Of a DNA stretch of 64,000 nt, positions 48,902 to 58,330 are shown piece after piece. The translations under genes were made by a program, and so were the position numbers. The notes under the pieces were generated by a model that saw only the letters and a list, made by a program, of their open reading frames with translations, did no database searches and was not told where the DNA came from. The stretch is from Fasciola hepatica (lineage: Eukaryota; Platyhelminthes; Trematoda; Plagiorchiida; Fasciolidae): positions 4,712,001-4,776,000 of the forward strand of contig CANUEZ040000140.1 of NCBI GenBank assembly GCA_948099385.1, written 5' to 3'. How positions within the stretch are numbered: position 1 is the stretch's first letter; every line of letters starts with the position of its first letter.

Positions 48902-50158
48902 CTTGCTTTAACACATTATCTTCTCGTACATCAAAACAAAGCCCTCTTACTGACAACTTTTATCGTAAATTCACAGGAGCCTTCTAAAAACCGTATTCTT
49001 AACTATTACTAAATTGCCATACGGAATGATCTTTATGTGTACGAGTATAGAGTCTGTCTTCCTTACAGATGCACCTTATCGCATATTCAATGCTGGTGTT
49101 TCCAAGGGGACCCTCTAAAAACGGTTACCTAGCTGCAAAGTGTAAAACTGTAATGTGGTACTCCTAATTCCATTTTGATTCGTTATCGAATGATACAACC
49201 GTGGCAAAAGGGTTCTATATCCTACTTCGTGTCACTAAACACTCTATCTAATTTTTTCTGAAACGTTTAATTCTGCCCTGTTTTTTTATTATTTCACGGG
49301 CATGTTGTGGTATTTACTTGAAAATGTCATATGGACACTGCAGATCTGCTACATCTCCGCAGAAAAGTCTGTTAAGTCTGTAATTATGTCAAATACTATC
49401 GGTAAACAAGTCGGAAAGGGGGATTCATATGGTAGAATCCACATTGTTTCTCATTGATCAAGTACATCACGTCAGAAGGTAAATAAATTTCACGGGGAGG
49501 GGGGTTTAAAAAGCAATAAAAATATAATATGGTTGAAAAGGAGCAGACTGCAATCTAAAACAATTTAATGTGTCTAAGCATCCGCGTTCGTTGATTCGTT
49601 AGAAATTTCAGACTCATGAAAATTGTTAGCACAATGAAGGATGTATCGTTTTTTCCAAAATTCAGTGCTTCAAGAATGTGGAGATTTATCTGGAAGATTG
49701 TATGACCTAAAGGGCGCAATAGGTATAAACCTAAGTGACTACAAGGAGACTCTTTAATTCCTTTGCAGAGAACTTTTCACTCGTGGAGGAATAAAACACT
49801 GAAACAGTTGCATTGTGTAAAAATGAAGGTGTATGCTGGTGAGGAGGCTATGCCTTCCAGTCTTCCCTTCGAAGATACTTTCCTAACATTAGTTCGTTGA
49901 TTATTAACGTAGGCTTACAGTAAAACTTGGGAAGCAATTCAGCTTGACATTCTGTTCACATATAAGCCAGTCCTGCTCTCATCTGCAGAGGACAGAATAC
50001 TTAAATTTATACCCCTTTTTGTGCACGCAGGTTCATCAATTTTAGCCACTAGACTAGAAGCTTATCGAAAGTCACTTTAAAGTACTATCTGACTTAGAGG
50101 AGTAATTTGTTGGTTAGTTCAACCTCTCTTACGTCTATTTTTTACTTCTAATCGGCAG
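48900..50158. other. Stretch without a recognised gene
   Basis: Within it, ATG at 49823 opens MKVYAGEEAMPSS.. for 25 codons, with a GTGAGG donor after 16 bases. It is too short to call as an exon. Confidence 0.35.
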
Positions 50159-50317
50159 TCGTCAAACGGTCTTCTTCGTGGACTTGAAAATCTTTTGTCC
50201 CACCTTAGAGTCCTGCTGCATCGTCAATCACTCCCCAACTGGCAGCATCTAACTGCCCAGGCCATCCGCCTGAAATACCGTACCACAGTGCATATCAAAA
50301 ATGAAGTATCTAAGTAA
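50159..50317 (+). CDS. Candidate terminal exon, Leu/Arg-rich helical tail
   Basis: An acceptor with a pyrimidine-rich lead (CTATTTTTTACTTCTAATCGGCAG, split across 50135-50158) opens 52 codons in phase 0, ending TAA at 50315-50317. The peptide starts SSNGLLRGLENLLSHLRVLL, continues HRQSLPNWQHLTAQAIRLKY and ends RTTVHIKNEVSK. Leucines recur every three to four residues, as in an amphipathic helix. AATAAA (50316-50321) overlaps the stop codon. If that hexamer is the real signal, the 3' UTR would be only about 20 bases; otherwise CTAA|GTAATA could serve as a donor and the exon would be internal. No family recognised. Confidence 0.4.
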   Translation, partial: SSNGLLRGLENLLSHLRVLLHRQSLPNWQHLTAQAIRLKYRTTVHIKNEVSK

Positions 50318-51049
50318 TAAAATAGTCTAGATTTTCGCGAGTTCATCTAATCCCAACCCCAATTTCATCTTGTGATGTTCAGTCAAAACTTAGGTAGCAC
50401 AAAGCGGTAGGCATTGGTTTACGTAAATAACCTGATATATTGGCATAGGTACTGAGTGAATTCTGAATTAGTTTTAATGTTAGTAAGTTCGTTTTTTGGG
50501 TGTGCTGCGGGACTATATGGACTAGTTGTAACGTTTTGTTTTGGTCATTAGCGGGAAGCAGTATTTAACTGAATGGTTCAAAACAACCCTAAGAATTAAT
50601 ACTTCAAAGCAGTGAGAACGCGAGATACGGATTTCGTAATCAAGTTAGGCTTGTGTGCAACAAAATTCGTATCTGAAGATATGTACTAAAAGGGAGGTTA
50701 CCATTTTTATTGTTGAATTTTGCTCTCAGGTTTCGACTGTTTCATCACCAGCCAATGTGGCAAAGTGCACTGATAAAACTCCTCGTACTGTTGAAAGTGT
50801 ATTGAAATTCTGTTACTGGACTTATTCGTGAAGTAACATGGCTTTCAATGGAACAGTCAATCATTTTGGAAGCTAAAACTTTGGTTTTCAACAACAACTT
50901 CTAGATTGGGGGATTTGCTTCTTGATCTTTACGCTGTTTTTTCGATCTTTAGAGGCTTGGTTCTAGGAAACTTCATTAAGTGATTTTCCTATAGGTACAC
51001 GAAATTTAGAATATTCTCTTGAGCTATTCACCCCCGGCTGGCCACACGG
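50318..51049. other. Stretch without a recognised gene
   Basis: AT-rich with no features recognised. Confidence 0.4.
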
Positions 51050-51165
51050 TGACAGCTCGGCTGGCGGAGCATCTGCATTGGTAAGCACAACGTCATCGAT
51101 TTGATTCCATCCTCCTTCGTCGGACTGTCGGATGAAAAAATAAAAGTGGATTTCCCGTTACGTTA
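51050..51165 (+). repeat. tRNA-derived SINE, family 3 copy B
   Basis: The A-box region AGCTCGGCTGGCGG (51054-51067) and drifted B box GATTTGATTCC (51098-51108) have the 44-base spacing normal for tRNA. The following body has GGACTGTCGGATG and AAAAGTGGATTTCCC, matching GGACTTTGGATG and CAAGTAGACTTT of copy A. It is truncated after about 115 bases. Confidence 0.65.
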
Positions 51166-52153
51166 TTAGTTACTCACACATTCTATGTGGGTATTATTAG
51201 TCAGTTCTATTGACTAGCATAGATGAGTAGCTGAACTATGCTCCTGCACGAACAGTTTATTTTCCAAGTCGTTGTTTCATAGGTAGAAAAACAAACGATT
51301 GCTTCTAATTATTTTACCATGACAGAGAGTTAATGAGAGTTTTGTTTCGTTCGTGAACCATTCATGTAACATTTCTATTTACTATGCCTGTTGAACCGTG
51401 TTTTTCTTGACGCAAAGTTTTGGGCAACTTTTCTCATTTTCTTTCCATTTTTTAATTACTCTCAGAAGGAGATGAATAATTTCATGTCCCAAACCAAATT
51501 CACTGATTTTCTGCTGGTTTTCCCCTTCAAGCAATATAACACTGAGAAAGAATATGAAAATTGATTCAAATCCACGAGTATTTTAAAAATGACTGTAAGC
51601 TATCCTGAGGTATAAACTCAAATATAATGGACAATGGAAATCGAAGCAGAAACGTGGCATTGTTTTATTCAGCTCGCGTGACTAGCAAAAGAATTTAACC
51701 GTGACTAAGTGCTCCTTATAGAGGCACCAGTTACATCTATTTATTCACCCGAGTCCTCCATCTCACATTATTCGTTTCGATGAAATTAATTCAAAGAGAA
51801 ACGCTATATCCTTGGTGAGCTAATTTTTGGTCATTCCTATACTTACTGAGCCAGTTCACTTCTTGTCAGGAATAAAGTGGTAAGCTTAGTTTATTTAACT
51901 AAGTGAACTACGAAGATCGGTTGTTTCAGGGTCTCGCATTATAGCTTTCGAGGCTCGAGTATGAGTCTCGCCGGTGATATTTGAGAATTTCTATCTCAGC
52001 AACCGACAGTCAAAAGCGCTCCCTCTAAAAATGTTTGTAGAGCTTCTGAAAGCTGAAATATTCTTGGTACTGAAGAGAATACTTGTTCTTTATTGCTATT
52101 GTTATTATTATTATTGCTATTGATATTTGGGCTACCCAGTTCCCTCGATCCAG
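51166..52153. other. Stretch without a recognised gene
   Basis: Upstream flank of the two-exon gene that starts at 52154. A short (TTA)n run lies at 52102-52115. There is no obvious TATA box close to the start codon. Confidence 0.35.
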
Positions 52154-52237
52154 ATGAGCAAAACAGGAAAAATAAAGCAAGAAGAAACGATACGGATTGT
52201 TACTTTTGGTTGGACTTATTCGTTTCTTCCCATCCAG
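52154..52237 (+). CDS. Exon 1 of a two-exon gene for a 108-residue protein
   Basis: ATG at 52154 is the first ATG after an in-frame stop (52121-52123) and opens exactly 28 codons, MSKTGKIKQEETIRIVTFGW then TYSFLPIQ, up to the donor CCAG|GTAGTT at 52238. It leaves phase 0. The exon at 54232 is entered in phase 0, giving an uninterrupted 108-residue product across a 1,994-base intron. The N-terminus is basic and then turns hydrophobic (IRIVTFGWTYSFLPI), which could be a mitochondrial targeting or membrane-associated segment. No homologue recognised. A second frame over the same bases (52093-52296, Leu-run then CYFWLDLFVSS) is treated as a shadow. Confidence 0.5.
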
Positions 52238-53609
52238 GTAGTTTTGCAGACGGTTCCTGCAGGTGGCTGAACTGTTCAGAATACGATGTGTTTTAGGGTT
52301 CAAGAACTTGTAATCTGCTCAAATCGGATAAAATGTTTATTGGTCACTCCAGGAGAATGGTTTCCGTGAATGATCTTGAGATGACAGAGAGAAGGATGAT
52401 AAAGGGAAGGTCGTTGTGGGTTGGCTTACTAACGTCGAACAAAGAAGCGTTCTGGGGTGTCTGACAGCTACGGCGTAGAAAAACATGTTCTGTGTAAGAT
52501 GGTTTCAATGAGCAATCCAGACTGAGCACACTGATATTCACGGCCTGAGAGAACTGTGGCAATCGCCTAAATCTCCTTTATGAAGGTTAATCCAAACGGT
52601 GAATTACTCTGAGTTTACCTTCAAAGACAACAGTCACTTGTTATGTGAATGAAATTAAATAGATTTTCTAAACCGAAATTTTTTTCTTTTTCACTGGGCA
52701 CGTGTAGCTTTGTCTAGATATCCCATAATCTGCCTTCAACCGTGAATCTCACATTGTGAACCGTCAAACATTTGCGTATTTTGTCAGCATTTTTATTCAC
52801 GCTTTTTTGAGAAAACAAGATGACTTTCTAATAAAGAGCGATTTCTTTGAAATATAACAGGAAAAATGGCTTCAAGTAGCACAAAATGACACCCCTGAGG
52901 TTATTAAGGGGACGTTTGTGAAATATTTACTAATTCGAAGTATGTCCAGAAGTGGCTGCTCCACACCGTGAAAGAATCAAAAATATTCCGCTTTCTCCCT
53001 GGGCCAATAGCAATAAACTAACAAATCCAATTAGTCTTCTGATTTATTGCACTTGCAGTTCAATGTTACTCTTCCCGTACACGCGATCATCAGGTTAACC
53101 ATTTGATCTTTTACTGAAACAGAGACAAATTGTGGCACATTAGGTATCGTTGATAAGGTCTCGATCTTAACTGTTATTATATTCAAACACCTCTACTATT
53201 TTGTCATAGAACTATTCTCTTTATTGAGCTTTTCTCACCATTTAATAGACTTCATGGCCACGATTCACATTTTCTAACCCCCCGTAAAACACCGTGTGCT
53301 CCTTGGCTGTCTATTGAGGGCAATCCTCGGGTCATTTCGCGTTGCTATTCATCATGTGCTAAAAGGAAGTCAAGATGTCTTTGATGAACTGATTAATAAA
53401 ATATTGCTCACATCAATACTACTGTGATAAATTAGGCGCAAACGTCGCCGTCAAACTACATCAGTAAACATCAGCGTGTGATGATTCATCCGTACCAAGC
53501 TTGATTTTTTCTGACCTATGAGAAACTGAAACAATCCATTTCGGTGCTTTTGATTTATCACCAAACTTCGCGGAGGTTAACAAGTCACTTTATTAACAAG
53601 TAGATTTCG

Positions 53610-53614
<5 letters not shown>

Positions 53615-53654
<40 letters not shown>
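53615..53654. repeat. (TA)n microsatellite
   Basis: Forty bases of uninterrupted TA units inside the intron of the two-exon gene. Confidence 0.98.
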
Positions 53655-53656
<2 letters not shown>

Positions 53657-53824
53657 AACCACTAGAAAATCCAAAAAAGGGCAGTGTAAATTCAAACATT
53701 CATCTAGAACTATCAACATTTTGTATATATCTGGGGATCTAACTTAATTTTTCAGAGCAGGTCCTCCGAGGCATATAGCACTAACAGACCTTGATATTTC
53801 GCCTTTTTGTCTGCATCTGTTGTA

Positions 53825-53970
53825 CGATAAAAAATAATATTTTTACTTCACTTTTTTACTTTCTATACAACAATGAAGTGCATTCACATGGGCGGTGACG
53901 GGAATCGAACCCTGGTAATTTAGTTCCGGGTCCACGATGTCAACCACTTGACCACATTTCGTAAACCGTG
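53825..53970 (-). repeat. tRNA-headed SINE, family 4 copy B
   Basis: On the minus strand TGGTCAAGTGG (A box, forward 53944-53954) and GGTTCGATTCC (perfect B box, forward 53901-53911) are followed by CGTCACCGCCCATGTG and an AT-rich tail (forward 53825-53880). The head is like that at 12351. It lies within the intron of the two-exon gene, antisense to it. Confidence 0.65.
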
Positions 53971-54231
53971 GATTCCTTTGTCATCCAGCAAATAACTTGA
54001 CCGATGGATTGTTCAGCTAATCTAAAACTATTTGTGGCCGATAAATCGTGCCTACTGTTCCGTCTGAAAGCTTTTGTGCGCGCACCAATAAGTACAGTAT
54101 CTTTACGCTCAAATCAACTAAAATGGTGGTGAACCAATCAAAAACGAAAAAAATTTGATGGTAGTGACTAATTTTTACGTCATCAAGAAAAAAGTTATGC
54201 GTTTTTCATCCACTTGTTCCCCAAAATACAG

Positions 54232-54474
54232 CTGTCCTTTTTGGAACAAACACCGGAATCACCGGCCTCGAACATCGGTCTGTATAGACGCTTCTTGACA
54301 TATTACAACGGAATGAAAAACGTGCCCGGAAAAGAGTCGCATATATGGCAACCGGAATATGATTCGATCCCGGAAGACATTTCTGGTTCAACAGTAGAAG
54401 AACAGATCAATCTGAAAAAGCGCATTTTAGCTGACTTCAAACGTGCCAGTATTTTGTCGGACTATCGAAGATGA
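54232..54474 (+). CDS. Exon 2 (terminal) of the two-exon gene
   Basis: An acceptor (pyrimidine-rich lead, AAAATACAG ending 54231) opens 80 codons to TGA at 54472-54474. The sequence starts LSFLEQTPESPASNIGLYRR, continues FLTYYNGMKNVPGKESHIWQ and PEYDSIPEDISGSTVEEQIN, and ends LKKRILADFKRASILSDYRR. It is hydrophilic, with a predicted C-terminal charged helix and many Tyr/Arg, and resembles small mitochondrial or axonemal accessory proteins in size and charge. That is only an analogy. ATTAAA at 54574-54579 lies 100 bases after the stop. This is one of the most protein-like segments in the window. Confidence 0.55.
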   Translation: MSFLEQTPESPASNIGLYRRFLTYYNGMKNVPGKESHIWQPEYDSIPEDISGSTVEEQINLKKRILADFKRASILSDYRR

Positions 54475-54573
54475 GGATAGATCGTATCAGAAGTACACTG
54501 TCCATCATAAAACATGGCATTCATGAAATTGGTCATTCTATTGACAAGCGATGAAATTTTCAAATGAAAATAC

Positions 54574-54579
54574 ATTAAA
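54574..54579 (+). terminator. ATTAAA variant polyadenylation signal
   Basis: The second most frequent animal polyA hexamer, placed 100 bases after the stop codon of the two-exon gene and followed by T/GT-rich sequence near 54600. Confidence 0.35.
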
Positions 54580-55562
54580 TGGAAGTTTTATGAACCAGTG
54601 CTTTGTTTTTCATTTCATGAGATGCAAACTAAATCAAATTTTCATTTTTCTCCCTAATCATATTTGTTCACCTAGGTTTCAATCAGTTCTTTTTCTTCCA
54701 TTAACATTATTTCAATGAGCTAGTTGTAGTTACTGCCTTTCAGCGTCACAACACTGTAAGGGAGATAAATGAATGAAATTTTCCGATGAGTAAGCAGTAG
54801 GGTAAAAAATAAACGAGAAAAGGAGTTAAGCTTTATCTATTCAAGAAACTTACCGGCGCATCCGGACATGTCGCCTAAATACACCAACCAGGTAAGCCAC
54901 AGATCTCGTGGACCCCAACCCGGTAGGCCAATAAGTCTTAAATAATCATGCGCACTGGTGCTGGTTTTCACGCCTTTCGGCTATACCACGTACCGACCTC
55001 TTCGAACCCATTCTGTACAGTTACCTGTCTCAGAGTCCTTTGTGCATCCGCCGAATCTATCTGTTGACATGTGTAAATTAATCGTATTTAGTATTTAGTG
55101 TGCAGATTGTCTTTTGGTCCCCAACAAGCTGGATTTAACTTCAACATGGCTAATGTGGTGTCTCCCCTATATTCTGGTCGTGCCATGCATAGCTCGATAA
55201 TCGAATGGTGGTGATATTACTAAGTCATCTAACCAGATTGGCCATGTTTGTCAATCTTCTAGAACTATATTCGACGGTGCTAGTGACAATTTCTTTAACT
55301 CCTTCCTTAGGTAAATTTATAGCTGACGAAAACGGTGAAATAAACTGCTCTGAGCGTTTTTGAGTATTAACTGTGGATCTCACATACTGAACCGTACTAA
55401 ACCCGTTAATTTCTTGGTATTTACTGTAGTTTCCGGTACCTCTTGGAAGTCTTCTGATAAGTAACAAATTCACAATATTCAATCATTTACTATGCGTAAG
55501 AATGACCGATTCATCACAGGTAACCGTTAGCTGTATTATACGGATGAACGAAATTGTCAGCC

Positions 55563-55582
55563 GGGTTTGGGTTGGGTTTGGG
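55563..55582 (+). other. G-quadruplex-forming motif
   Basis: Four GGG triplets separated by TTT, TT and TTT (GGGTTTGGGTTGGGTTTGGG), a canonical intramolecular quadruplex pattern. It is isolated in AT-rich DNA. Confidence 0.85.
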
Positions 55583-56297
55583 TTGCAGTCAGTGGTTGCT
55601 TGCGTGAACGCTATCAATCAGAATAACGAATTGATCTGAGATACTGGTCGACGAGTAATTTCTTAAACTCAAATGTTGAAGTATTCATTGAAAAATGATG
55701 CAGATGGAAACACCCAAAAGATTAAGAAGTCGCTGTGACGTTATCTGATATGGAGGCTCTCGCTTTTCTGCCAGTTTATATACAAATAGTTGAATGGTTT
55801 GTCGAGAAAGCATATAACGCTTTTGATGAAACAACGAAACAATGCTTATCGTGATCCATTAGCTGGAGCTTTGAGTATAAAAAAGGTCGACACAAAATGT
55901 GTTGTTTGCCATGGCACTAACCGAACAGACCTCTCCTTCCCCCTACCGAAAGCACTGTCATAGTCTTCAATCTGGCCAGTTCCACTGTATTATTTTTCTT
56001 GCTGTATATTATATAACCTGAAGCATTTTACGTACGCCGTTGACAAGAGTATGCGAAATGCTTTCATCTCGCGACTCGTCTCTGATGTTCTCAAGAATGA
56101 AACGATTGCTTGTTTCTTTTGTAACCTCATTGGATAAGATGGCCATTTGCTGTTGCAGAAATAAAATTCTCGTCAGGCCTTCCTGTAAAAGTCTGAGGTA
56201 TAATTAGACGTGAGTTAACATCAGCGCTTTATCAAAACGTCTTTTACCTGCCGTTAGGAATTTATTTAGCTGCTGCCCGTTTTGATGGTTACCCATA

Positions 56298-56315
56298 CAT
56301 CATCATCATCATCAT
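56298..56315. repeat. (CAT)6 microsatellite
   Basis: Six perfect CAT units. Confidence 0.9.
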
Positions 56316-57136
56316 GTGCTATGAAATAAGTGCAAAAACGGGCAATTATTTGCAGTTAGTAACTGCAGATAAGTTGACTAGAAAAAAGAAAAGGGATATC
56401 TGTTTTACTTCTGTTGGGATAAGTCGTCAACTTATTTACGATGGTAAAAAATTTTGTGAAAGCTTTTGAAAGCCAGTAAAAGAAGCTTATCATATCGCAG
56501 GCTGTCAATAGTAAAAGAAAGCCGTTCACAGCTACACCGAAGAACCTGGTGGCAAGCGGTTCGACTAAAAACACTCACCCGGGTTCAAGCTCAATTTGGA
56601 GCCCCCTTGGATGTACACTATGGATGATAGCACACTTGGAAATAATCTTATACTTAAATTTGAATGTGATTATACATGCAGCACAAATACCTACTGTACA
56701 GTATGAACGGTCCACTGTTGAACAAAATTCATGAAAAATTGGTGATAATGTTTTATTGGACTCTTTTGGGGATGATCTGCAAAGCGAGTCTACCTTGTCG
56801 TTACAGGGGATTGCTAAGATTTGAAATGCGATGTTGTTAGTGAGGACATGTAGTGTTCGTCCTGAGCAGGACGAGGCAAAATATCCACTCCGATCTCGTA
56901 GACAGCATCCTTTATTTTTAGAAGGATGGAACAAGTTTACTGTAATGAATCAGTACTGTATTACTAAGTGTTTAGGACTTAAAATCTGGATTACATAAAA
57001 TGGGGGGTTCTACCCAATCAGCCAATCGTGTGCTTAGAGGTGATTGGATGGACTTAAAATTTGACAGTTGAGGCCAATAAATTTGATTTGATTTATCATC
57101 ATAACTACCATTTGAGACAACTTTTTGGCATGCTGT

Positions 57137-57345
57137 GAAATAATAGTTTATTCTTTTCTACACACTTGCTCATGGATACAATGGATTGAATACATCCCAT
57201 AGTTATAAAGGCCCACTACACTATTAGGAGGAATCCCCAACCACATCCAGAGACTTGGAGAGTGGCGGGGATTCGAACCTCTGGCTCTCAAAGGGGTAAG
57301 CAGAAGCTCTAAACCACTCGACTATCATTGTTGCTAAGTGGTAAC
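57137..57345 (-). repeat. tRNA-derived SINE, family 1 copy C
   Basis: On the minus strand TAGTCGAGTGG (A box, forward 57314-57324) and GGTTCGAATCC (perfect B box, forward 57269-57279) are followed by CCCGCCACTC, GTAGTGGGCCTTTATAACTA and a tail AAAGAATAAACTATTATTTC. The head is the same as in the 9.7-kb copy (GGTTCGAATCCCCGCCAC is shared exactly), and the GTAGTGGGCCTTT / GTACAGTGGACTTTT block aligns. It is the copy with the best-preserved promoter boxes. Confidence 0.75.
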
Positions 57346-58179
57346 AGGTGCAAGTGTTTATTGTGCGGCACCTAAAACGGAATTTACCGAATAAGTATGG
57401 TGGCATTTGTCAAGACAAATTTCTGCTGCAATGTAGTGGTGAGTAGGATTTTACAGTTCAGAGAGTGTAGTCGGAAACTGATTTACAATTTCAGCAAGCA
57501 TTACAGAATGGATGGTTGTGTATGATAAGAGCAATCGTGTATTCTCAGCTAATTGTACTGTTTACTTATTGTCCTTTTTGGTTAATTGGGTGAAATTTTA
57601 ATTATCAAAAAGTATGTTCTTTTTGAACCCAATGAAGTACCCAAATCTATTTTGCTTGTAGATCAAACTACTGGTCCTGATTAGATAAGAAAGAATACGA
57701 GCATGCTGTTCAACCAAAACTAATGCTTTCATAAAAATAGCCTTCATTGTGTGTAATACTCCCTTGAATAAACTGCCGCTCACCGAACAAGTTCTGCAAG
57801 AAAACGGCTATCAGGAGAATTTCTTTTACGTGCACTTGCAACAATAAAGGCTTGTGAAACAGCTTTAGAGTCACGAATAATTAACTGTTTCTCACAGTAC
57901 TCTTACCAGAAGATACGCATACATAGCGAATGGCACTGTTAGTTTAGGACAACTAGTAACTCAACGCTGACAATTACAAAACTAAAACTTGCACCCGCCA
58001 GCCTCATCCAGGGTGAATCCGGGATAAACAGTTGTTGTTTGTGAAAGAAAACCTCCATTGTACTTGGCCCCTAAAGAGAAGTCGTCCTTCACAGTGTTGT
58101 TCACTGCTAACACCCAAAGCCAGTGCAGAAATGGAGCTATGTCGTGTGATGTATGGGTTCACTAAATCGCTGAGAGCCA
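57346..58179. other. Stretch without a recognised gene
   Basis: AT-rich; short frames only. Confidence 0.4.
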
Positions 58180-58330
58180 GCTCCGACGACCTGGTGATTA
58201 GGTGTTCGACTTAACATCGTTCACCCCTTGTTCGAGCCCCAATGGGGGCTCGGCGGGTGTACACTGTTGATGGTTCTTAGCAAGGCTGAAACAGCAGTAC
58301 AATGTTTCAGCGGCTTCCAAAAGTGAACCA
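58180..58330 (+). repeat. tRNA-derived SINE, family 2 copy C
   Basis: TGGTGATTAGGTG (A box, 58192-58204) and TTGTTCGAGCCCC (B box, 58228-58240) are followed by AATGGGGGCTCGGCGGGTGT, ACACTGTTGATGG, AGCAAGGCTGAAACAGCA and AATGTTTCAGCGGCTTCC. The same order is seen at 19170-19335 and, on the minus strand, at 33690-33840. Confidence 0.78.

Larger units (their letters stand above)
54580..57136. other. Stretch without a recognised gene
   Basis: It contains a GC-richer segment (54850-55070) that may be an old repeat, a G-quadruplex motif (55563-55582) and a (CAT)6 run (56298-56315). Minus-strand frames at 56356-56574 and 56575-56934 have no supporting features. Confidence 0.35.

Noticed and set aside
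52093..52296. Leucine-run 'signal peptide' followed by a dibasic site and CYFWLDLFVSS, resembling a neuropeptide precursor
   Set aside because: The leucines come from a TTA microsatellite and no ATG starts the frame. The overlapping frame from ATG 52154 has a donor and a matching second exon.
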